64,000 nucleotides of DNA, taken from positions 4,183,875-4,247,874 of the forward strand of contig NC_133300.1 in NCBI RefSeq assembly GCF_005239225.2, given 5' to 3'. Shown here piece after piece: positions 56,843 to 64,000 of this stretch. Below the pieces are notes generated by a model that did no database searches, was not told where the DNA came from, and saw only the letters and a program-made list of their open reading frames with translations. The position numbers were made by a program, and so were the translations under genes. Each line of letters opens with the position of its first letter. Position 1 is the first letter of the stretch. Source of the DNA: Populus alba. Lineage: Eukaryota; Streptophyta; Magnoliopsida; Malpighiales; Salicaceae.

Positions 56843-59800
56843 ATGGCAATTTCTGCGCTAGGACCAGCTACTTCGCTCCGGTTAACCCCAGGGTCAACTC
56901 TCCGGTTGCTATCCTTCTACACCAAATCAAACCCTAGTAACCTCTCTTGTATCCTCAAAACAATAACGAAACCTCAGGCCATACCTCCAAAGTTCCACCA
57001 TCTATTGCAACTTTCGGGTTTGCCTTGTCGGAGGTTCTTCTGCAGTGTAATTTCTGGAGCTCTGCAGTCTAGCGAGAGTGCAAAAGTAGAGAAGAAGGGT
57101 GAAATTGGGAATAGAGTTGGAGAATTTAGAAGGAAGTTGAAGATTGCTGATATAAAGGGTGGTCCAGATGAAGGGTTGGATCGTGTAGGGAAGACCATCA
57201 TTGTGATGGGTTGGGTTTGTACACTTCGAGTTCAAAGTAGTGTTACTTTTATTGAGGTAATAATGGTGGTTACTCCTATGATTCTCATGTTGATTATGTT
57301 TCTGTGATTAGCTGATTGGATCTCTGTTATTAAACACAAACAGGTTAATGATGGTTCATGCCTGTCAAACTTGCAATGTGTAATGGACTTGGAGGCTGAA
57401 GGTTATGATCAGGTATCACCATATACAATAATTTGTGTATGTATAGTTTCTAGATTTTAATTTGCTCTGGAAGATAATCTCTTTGGAGTTGACATCTAAG
57501 CTTCTCTTCTTAAGTTTGGTTGACAGAACTAAATTATCCTTTGTGTAAACAACTAGTAACAAGGGCACTTCTGTTCACCTTCTTTTTTCTACACTTATTT
57601 ATATGAAAATTTAGTTTCTGAAATGTTAAGCTGCATCAATTTTCTGTCTTTCAATAGAATTTCAAAAGCTCTCATAGTATGTTTATACAATGATGTAGTC
57701 ATCTTTCATGTGGTCTGTATTGCTGTCACTTTACATTTATTGAAGCTTTGGAGCTTATTAACAGGTAGAATCTGGCTTGGTAACAACTGGCGCGTCAATA
57801 TGGATGCAAGGAACTGTGGTGAAGAGCCAAGGGTCAAAACAAAAGGTGGAACTGAAGGTCATCAAAATAGTAGCGGTATGATACTCTTTGGCATTCCTGG
57901 TAGATAGGGAGCTAATTTTCACTTGAACTCATCTATACATGATTTGATTACTTGCATTTACTCAGTGGTAAGGGATTGCTGCTGAAATTTTTACAGATTA
58001 ATTAATTTTGTTCTCTCATGCCTTAGAAAGGGCTGCTGCTAATTCTTATATCCCTCCACCCCCAGATTACAGAAAAGCTACTGCCAGTAAAATTGAATCC
58101 TTTTGAATTTATAATGACTGGACTATCAGATGAGGCAAATTAAAAGATGGCAGGAAGAAACAGGGATCTAAAAAGAGTGCACTAAAGCAAATAGAAGTTA
58201 TTAGGATTTTTCACATTTTTGCATCTTATACAACTCGATTAAGTTGCAGTAAATCTGTATTTGTATAAAACCATACACTTTAAAGAAGTGAAAGAATGAA
58301 CTCAAGGTCTTTGGGCGATTGTTTTCATATCTATTCTATCCCCAATGATATTCTAGATGACAAGCAATTGAAAAAACTGGTCCTCGTATATCAGGATATG
58401 GTTCTTTCTGTTTCTCATGTGATCTCTATCGGCATTTGAGTGTCAATCTACATGCTAGTTTTCACCTGAAACCTCCTTTCTTGTTATAGGTTGGCAAGAG
58501 TGATCCTTCCTATCCCATCCAAAAGAAAAGGGTCAGTAGAGAATTTTTGAGAACTAAGGCTCACCTTCGTCCTCGAACAAATACATTTGGTGCGGTATGG
58601 TTCTAGTTCTTTTTTCTGTTTCCACGTTTTGGTTGGGTGTAGTGCCTTCTCAATGATGAATAACATTACCCACTTCCTATGGCAAGCATGTTTTATACTC
58701 TCTTTTTTCCAATGGATCTTATTCTTCTTGATTTTTTTGTCATCTTTGTAAATGATGCTAATTGATTCTAGGTTGCAAGGGTGAGGAATGCTTTGGCATA
58801 TGCCACTCACAAGTTTTTTCAAGAAAATGGGTTTGTTTGGGTCTCAAGTCCTATTATTACAGCTTCAGATTGTGAAGGGGCCGGTGAACAGTTCTGTGTG
58901 ACTACTTTGGTATGCACTGCTTAAGTTGTTTATGACTTTTCATGGTTAATATCATAATGTTCACATATTTTATTTTCTTGTAGAAACATTATTATTAAGA
59001 TACTGAAAAGTACACCAAGATTTCTGTTATTAGCTTTAATTTGGCTTACATGGTTTGCTTCAATCCTATCTAACTAGTATTTTGAAATATACAAACATGC
59101 ACAATTTTGCTAACATTATGTACTTGAGGACAGAATGCACTTGACAAAGCTATGTAATTCCCCAGTAACTAACATTGCAATAGTTTTATAAAAATACTGT
59201 TGCCCTTATATTGTAGGGATTTCATTGTGCTTCTGAAAAATAATTTTAATGAACAGATACCAGGTTCTCAAGAAGCTGCCAATTCTCCGGTGGATGGGAT
59301 TCCAAAAACAAAGGATGGGTTAATTGATTGGTCACAGGTGAGTTGAACATTCTTTTTTCTTGCTAGTATGCTCAAAAGTAGACTTTAGTATAGCATGTCC
59401 CTCCCTCCATTCCCTTACCTATCCCGCCACAAAAATCAAAGCGAATTACGGACAGGTTTCTTAAGGAACAAAGTACATCTTTAGCTATCTGAAAATTTTA
59501 TTCTTTCCTGTCCCTTGGCAAACCTTCATGTTAAATCAACATTGTGATTGAGAAGCTTGCTAGTTCTGGCAGCTGACATACCCCACCCCCCCCCCCAAAC
59601 CAGCCAACTGAAACTGTGCTTCATCTCTACTTCAATTTTGGAAACATGGAAAGCAAGCTGTTAATCTAGTGTTATTGAGCTCCGCTGATATAATTTTCAT
59701 TGCCTTCATTGATTTCTCAGGACTTTTTCGGCAAACCAGCTTTTCTGACAGTCTCTGGCCAGCTCAATGCTGAAACATATGCCACTGCTCTTTCGGATGT

Positions 59801-62366
59801 ATATATTTCCACTTATTCTTTGCTCATTATTTTAATGTCAGATAGTAAATAAAAACTATTTGAACCTTTTCTTATGGTACAATTTTGCTCTTCTTTAGGT
59901 ATATACATTTGGTCCCACGTTTCGAGCTGAAAATTCTAACACTTCTAGGCACTTGGCTGAATTTTGGGTAGGTGTACTTTGTTTTGTTTTCTCTGTTTTT
60001 TTAAAGAGACAAGTTTTGTTCTTCTGGATAATGCATTATATGAGTTTCATATAATTTTTCTGTTTCTTTAATTAAGATGATTGAACCAGAACTTGCATTT
60101 GCTGATCTGAATGACGACATGGCCTGCGCCACTGCCTATCTCCAGTATGTAGTATGTTGCTTTTCACATCTTCTCTATTGTTAATTTAACACTATACAGC
60201 TAAAGGCAAGCTTGCACATGCACTCACGTGCACAAACTTACATATTTTTCCCATCCCATAATTGATTGACAAAACTTTATGTGGAAGGTGAGACATATCC
60301 TTGAAAACTGCAAGGAAGACATGGAATTTTTCAATACTTGGATTGAGAAGGGAATCATTGATCGATTGAGTGTATGAGCTCTCTAGTGTAACCTATCTTT
60401 CTCCAAACTTTCTATCTTGTGCTTCATACTTTCCGGTTGTTTCAACACAATTCTTGTGTTGTTTTGGCTCTAGATGTAATTTCCATATTTTTCTTACACA
60501 ATTTTCTTTGCTTTATACAGGATGTGGCTGAGAAAGACTTTGTTCAGTTGACTTACACTGATGCAATTGAACTTCTTCTGAAAGCAAAAAAGCAGTTTGA
60601 ATTCCCGGTACTACATACTAATCGTGATATTTAGACTTTTCTAGTGACTATTTCTTGCAGATGCTGTTGTGTATCAGTCTGCAGTTACTGCTAACCGTGT
60701 CTTAGATTAGATCAGAAACTGTATTTCTCTGTTAAATTTCTTTTATTTTTCCTGATTACATGCCAGAAATAGTTATATCATACTTGTAGTATCTTAAACT
60801 GAAATGCATATATGCTGATTATGCCTTTGAAATTTGTCTTGCTCTTGGTGTCTAATAAGATTCATCACTATTATCGGTTTCTGTCTCATCTGAGTGATGA
60901 CAAGATCACTTATTGCAGCCTTGATTCGTTACAGTAATGAAATGTTGTCTGATTTGGCAAGATTTGGCAAAATGACATGTTAATTGACTATGGTGAGCCA
61001 GAGGATAGGCATCATAGTCTTTTTTATTGATTAAAACATGAATACCTGCATTTTAAGCCATTTTGAAGTTGCAGCTTAACCATCTTAAACTTTCACTATG
61101 AAGCATTGATTTGATCTTTCTATGGTTGGAACTGCTTTAGTAATCTTTTATGCCAATTTACCATTCCTTAAATAATAAATGAAGATTATACAGAGTATTT
61201 ACTGCTTAATAATGAATCTGTGACCTGTAGTTGGAATGGGGATGTGATTTGCAAAGCGAGCATGAGCGATACATAACTGAAGAGGTATTTGGTGGGTGCC
61301 CTGTCATCATCAGAGATTATCCAAAGGTCTGCATCAGACTGCCACCTGGTCCATATTATTTCCTCTTTTAAAGTAAGTAAAAACATATTGTGGAGTGTAT
61401 ATTGTCCTTGGAATTAATGTTAATGTCCTGCGGCTCTTCAATCTTAAACTCTCAGGACATCAAAGCATTTTATATGCGGCAAAATGATGATGGTAAGACT
61501 GTTGCTGCCATGGATATGCTGGTTCCTCGGGTAAATATCCATTTCCTGATTCCATTTTAACTTGTTTTTTGATTGTCAAGAAACTATTGGTTGTCATATT
61601 CTAAAGCATTTAATGACCTCATCACAATGGAGTGGATTGCATAGAGCAAGAACCTATTATGATTTACTTCAACGTGAGCCCTTGTTAGGGAGGTTAAAAT
61701 GAATTATTTGTGCATAAGTTTAGAAAAAACAGAGTGCAGGGGACAAGGTGTTTAGCAAATGTTATCTTAGTGGAATGTATCATGTAAGAATTTGTTTTAT
61801 TTGTCAGGTTGGTGAGCTTATTGGTGGAAGCCAAAGAGAAGAACGGCTGGAATATATAGAAGACCGTTTAGATGAGCTAAAGCTGAACAAGGAGAGCTTC
61901 TGGTGGTATCTTGATTTGCGCCGTTATGGTTCAGGTGAGAAATTTCAATTTTTGAAGTTCACAATTTCTCTTAAGTTGCTGAGGTTTGTGCTTTGAAGCT
62001 GATGGTCTAATTTCTATCCTGGTCATTTGAAGATTTTGGTTCTGAGCATTTCATTTCTAGTTCTTTTTGAAGTACGGAAAACAATTTGATGTCAGTTTTT
62101 ATCCTACATAGAATTCAGTAGTACACTGCATACAATGCATAGTTTTCAGGAATTTGTCCTATTTTTATTCGATTGCTTCAGTATCCTCAAGTAGCTGAAA
62201 ATCTGCCTAACATGCATTGTTCCTGATCTCTTTTGTTTCGGTATGGTCAGTTCCTCATGCAGGTTTTGGACTGGGTTTTGAAAGGCTCGTTCAATTTGCT
62301 ACAGGAATAGAAAATATAAGAGATGCAATACCTTTCCCTCGGGTACCTGGTTCAGCTGAATTTTAA
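56843..62366 (+). CDS. Organellar asparaginyl-tRNA synthetase (15 exons)
   Basis: Class II enzyme charging tRNA-Asn in chloroplasts and mitochondria. Exons: 56843-57256, 57344-57412, 57765-57875, 58490-58594, 58772-58909, 59257-59337, 59721-59798, 59899-59967, 60077-60151, 60288-60371, 60521-60607, 61231-61326, 61456-61530, 61808-61934, 62251-62366. The sum is 1725 nt and 574 residues, with all junctions GT-AG and in phase. Residues 1-75 are Ser/Arg/Pro-rich and poor in acids, like a plastid or dual transit peptide. The anticodon-binding OB fold follows ([20 protein letters not shown]). Motif 2 is [20 protein letters not shown] (336-355) and motif 3 GFGLGFERL (541-549, Arg548). Signature GSGEGAGEQF-type text reads DCEGAGEQF. 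The protein ends [12 protein letters not shown], standard for the family. It corresponds to Arabidopsis SYNO/NS1 by my recollection. Confidence 0.95.
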
Positions 62367-64000
62367 TGGATATCTGATTTGATTTTCTTTTTTCCTTCAA
62401 TCTTCTCTTTTGTTATACCTGTTACTTCAAATCATTGGTCTTTTTTTTCTCCTCCCTTTACCAATTTTGTATTTTATAGCTCAAAAACTTCTAAGGTAAC
62501 ATAGAACATTTAAGTCTCAAGTTTGCTGCCCTTATCCATCATGATGGTTAACATTCCATGTACAATATATGAAGTGATTAAACCAATTGAACATTCATTT
62601 ATCACTGAATCACAATCTGACTGCGAGAATTCCCAGCATGATATCTGCTACGAGTCCTGGATTGCCTATTGATGAGTTAAAGACGAGTTCTTCAACATGT
62701 TCCTGCCACCACTGCTATTGATTGATGAACAAACTTAATGGACAGCTCAAGATAAATCACTCAATGGTTCTGGCCAGATGAGAAGCCAGTAAGAACAAAA
62801 CAGTGGCTCTGCATGTGTGCATTGCATGGACTGTCTCATGTTCTGAGGGAAATGTGACTGATCACATTCCAAATTATCAGCATTAGGTGTGAATAAGAGA
62901 TGATTCAAATCCAGAATCTGAGGTCCAATCAGGAGTTGTGTCCCAGTGGGTTCCTTAACTAAATGTCAAATTTTAAATTAATGTTTTGATGGATTCTTGA
63001 GGCTTGGTTAGGATGGTAAGTGAATTTGTCATCGTGAGTTAGTCTTTGATTCAAAACCAAGGGAGGGGAGGCTATTATAGAGTAATCTCCTATGTTTGGA
63101 TTATTGTGGATATGAAAATCTATCTAAAATCCAATCGAGAAATGATTTGGAGTTCGTGTCAGGAATACTTAAACATTTGAACAAAAAAATCAAGAATTTT
63201 GATTTCATTGCATCCTCTAAAAGAATCATAAAAGCCTAGCTAATAAGTTGTGGTTTATGAACCTCTCTGATTTTCAAACTGAGGCAGACTTTCGATTTAA
63301 AAGCATGTATCCAACCTAGCATTTTGATTTTTTTGTAATTCGTCAACTTGGAGCTAGGCATGACAGGTTTATCTGATAATCTCTCAACCTAAAGACAAAG
63401 TTTGAGGGTTAACCTGGTAATATGTTAGCTTCCAGTCTGGTCTAAGTGTGTATTATTTCGAGCAGGTCTAGAGATTGATTCAAATAAACCTGAATAAGAC
63501 CTCGGGACTTCGGGACTTGATTTTGTAGATAGTTATTTTTTGTTATAAGTGTGATTGTGATTATTTTTTAAAGTATATTTTATATTAAAATGTTAATTTT
63601 TTTTAATTTTTTTTAAAATTATTTTTTTAGATTAATGCATCAAAAACGATTTGAAACATGCTAAAAAAAATTTAATTTTTAGCAAATAAATAAAAAATTA
63701 AATTATTAAATTTTAAAATGTTTATTTGATAATATGTCAATTCAAAGGAAAGCTTAATAGGTGAAGCCAATAACATGTAAGTTTTAAAGATTTGTTTGGC
63801 ATTGTTGTTAAAATGATATTTATTTAAAATTTAAATATATATTTTTAGTATTTTTTATTATTTTATTATACTAATATCAAAAATAAATTTTAAAAAATAA
63901 AAATACACTTCTAATTAAAAAAAACATTTTAAAATACAATTTTTACCCTACTTCTAAACAAAAACTAAATTAATTCTGTGTTTTATTCCAAGAGGTCTAG
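62367..64000. other. 3' flank and AT-rich sequence with MITE remnants
   Basis: The first few hundred bases are probable 3' UTR. 63530-63720 ('gattatttttta', 'agtatattttatattaaaatg', 'cgatttgaaacatgct' type text) and 63795-63960 ('tttgtttggcattgttgtt' to 'ctacttctaaacaaa') look like MITE remnants. No gene seen. Confidence 0.55.
63795..63963. mobile_element. MITE-like element near the right edge
   Basis: Ends 'tttgtttggcattgttg' and 'accctacttctaaacaaaa' form a weak inverted repeat around the usual AT-rich interior ('tatactaatatcaaaaat'). Target duplication not determined. Confidence 0.4.

Noticed and set aside
59583..59597. C homopolymer in a tRNA-synthetase intron
   Set aside because: Simple low-complexity tract without further structure; possible assembly-length uncertainty only.
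1..64000. CRISPR array, operon or phage-like system
   Set aside because: No regularly spaced short repeats with unique spacers, no gene clusters with overlapping frames, and spliced plant genes throughout.

Overview
The window is plant nuclear DNA. Genes are split by short GT-AG introns, lie far apart in very AT-rich sequence, and are separated by decayed transposable elements. The protein content and the style of the repeats (degenerate arrays built around 'aactcgggttgactcgagtt'-like text and 'gtttggga...tcccaaac' MITEs) suggest a woody eudicot, most likely Salicaceae (Populus or Salix). That taxonomic call is inference, not a search result.

Layout, left to right. At 1-610 (-) is the 5' end of a mitochondrial ETF-ubiquinone oxidoreductase gene. 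At 4.45-6.27 kb (-) is a four-exon strictosidine-synthase-like gene resembling LAP3. At 10.3-11.2 kb (+) is a short EDR2-like DUF1336 protein whose stop codon may be assembled across an intron. At 14.35-15.16 kb (-) is an intronless rhomboid protease (RBL13-like). Two near-identical PRA1-family genes lie at 17.2 and 23.6 kb (-), separated by 5 kb of repeats that include a probable LTR with its own TATA box. From 25 to 39 kb is a decayed cytochrome P450 array: one intact two-exon CYP81-like gene (34.93-36.73 kb), extra copies of its 5' and 3' flanks without coding sequence, and two broken exon-1 fragments. At 41.2-43.1 kb (+) is a complete BBX24/STO-type double B-box factor. At 43.97-45.2 kb (+) is a secreted LRR protein, convergent with a YIF1/HRF1-family gene (45.6-47.4 kb, -). 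At 53.4-55.6 kb a 2.2-kb segmental copy carries a second intact LRR gene and a truncated YIF1 pseudogene. At 56.8-62.4 kb (+) is a 15-exon organellar asparaginyl-tRNA synthetase. The last 1.6 kb is AT-rich with MITE remnants.

The genes are unrelated housekeeping, trafficking, light-signalling and metabolic functions and do not form one pathway. From memory, YIF1/HRF1, LRR, RBL13 and LAP3 homologues are neighbours in Arabidopsis (around At3g59500-At3g59530), so part of the order looks like conserved synteny, stretched here by repeats and duplication. I found no CRISPR, operon or novel defence-like system. The most informative structures are the duplication and decay patterns: the ghost P450 array, a hAT-like insertion with an 8-bp target duplication and visible empty site, a SINE with a perfect 15-bp target duplication, and the LRR/YIF1 and PRA1 duplications. 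All splice sites were assigned by eye from GT/AG signals, phase and protein continuity.
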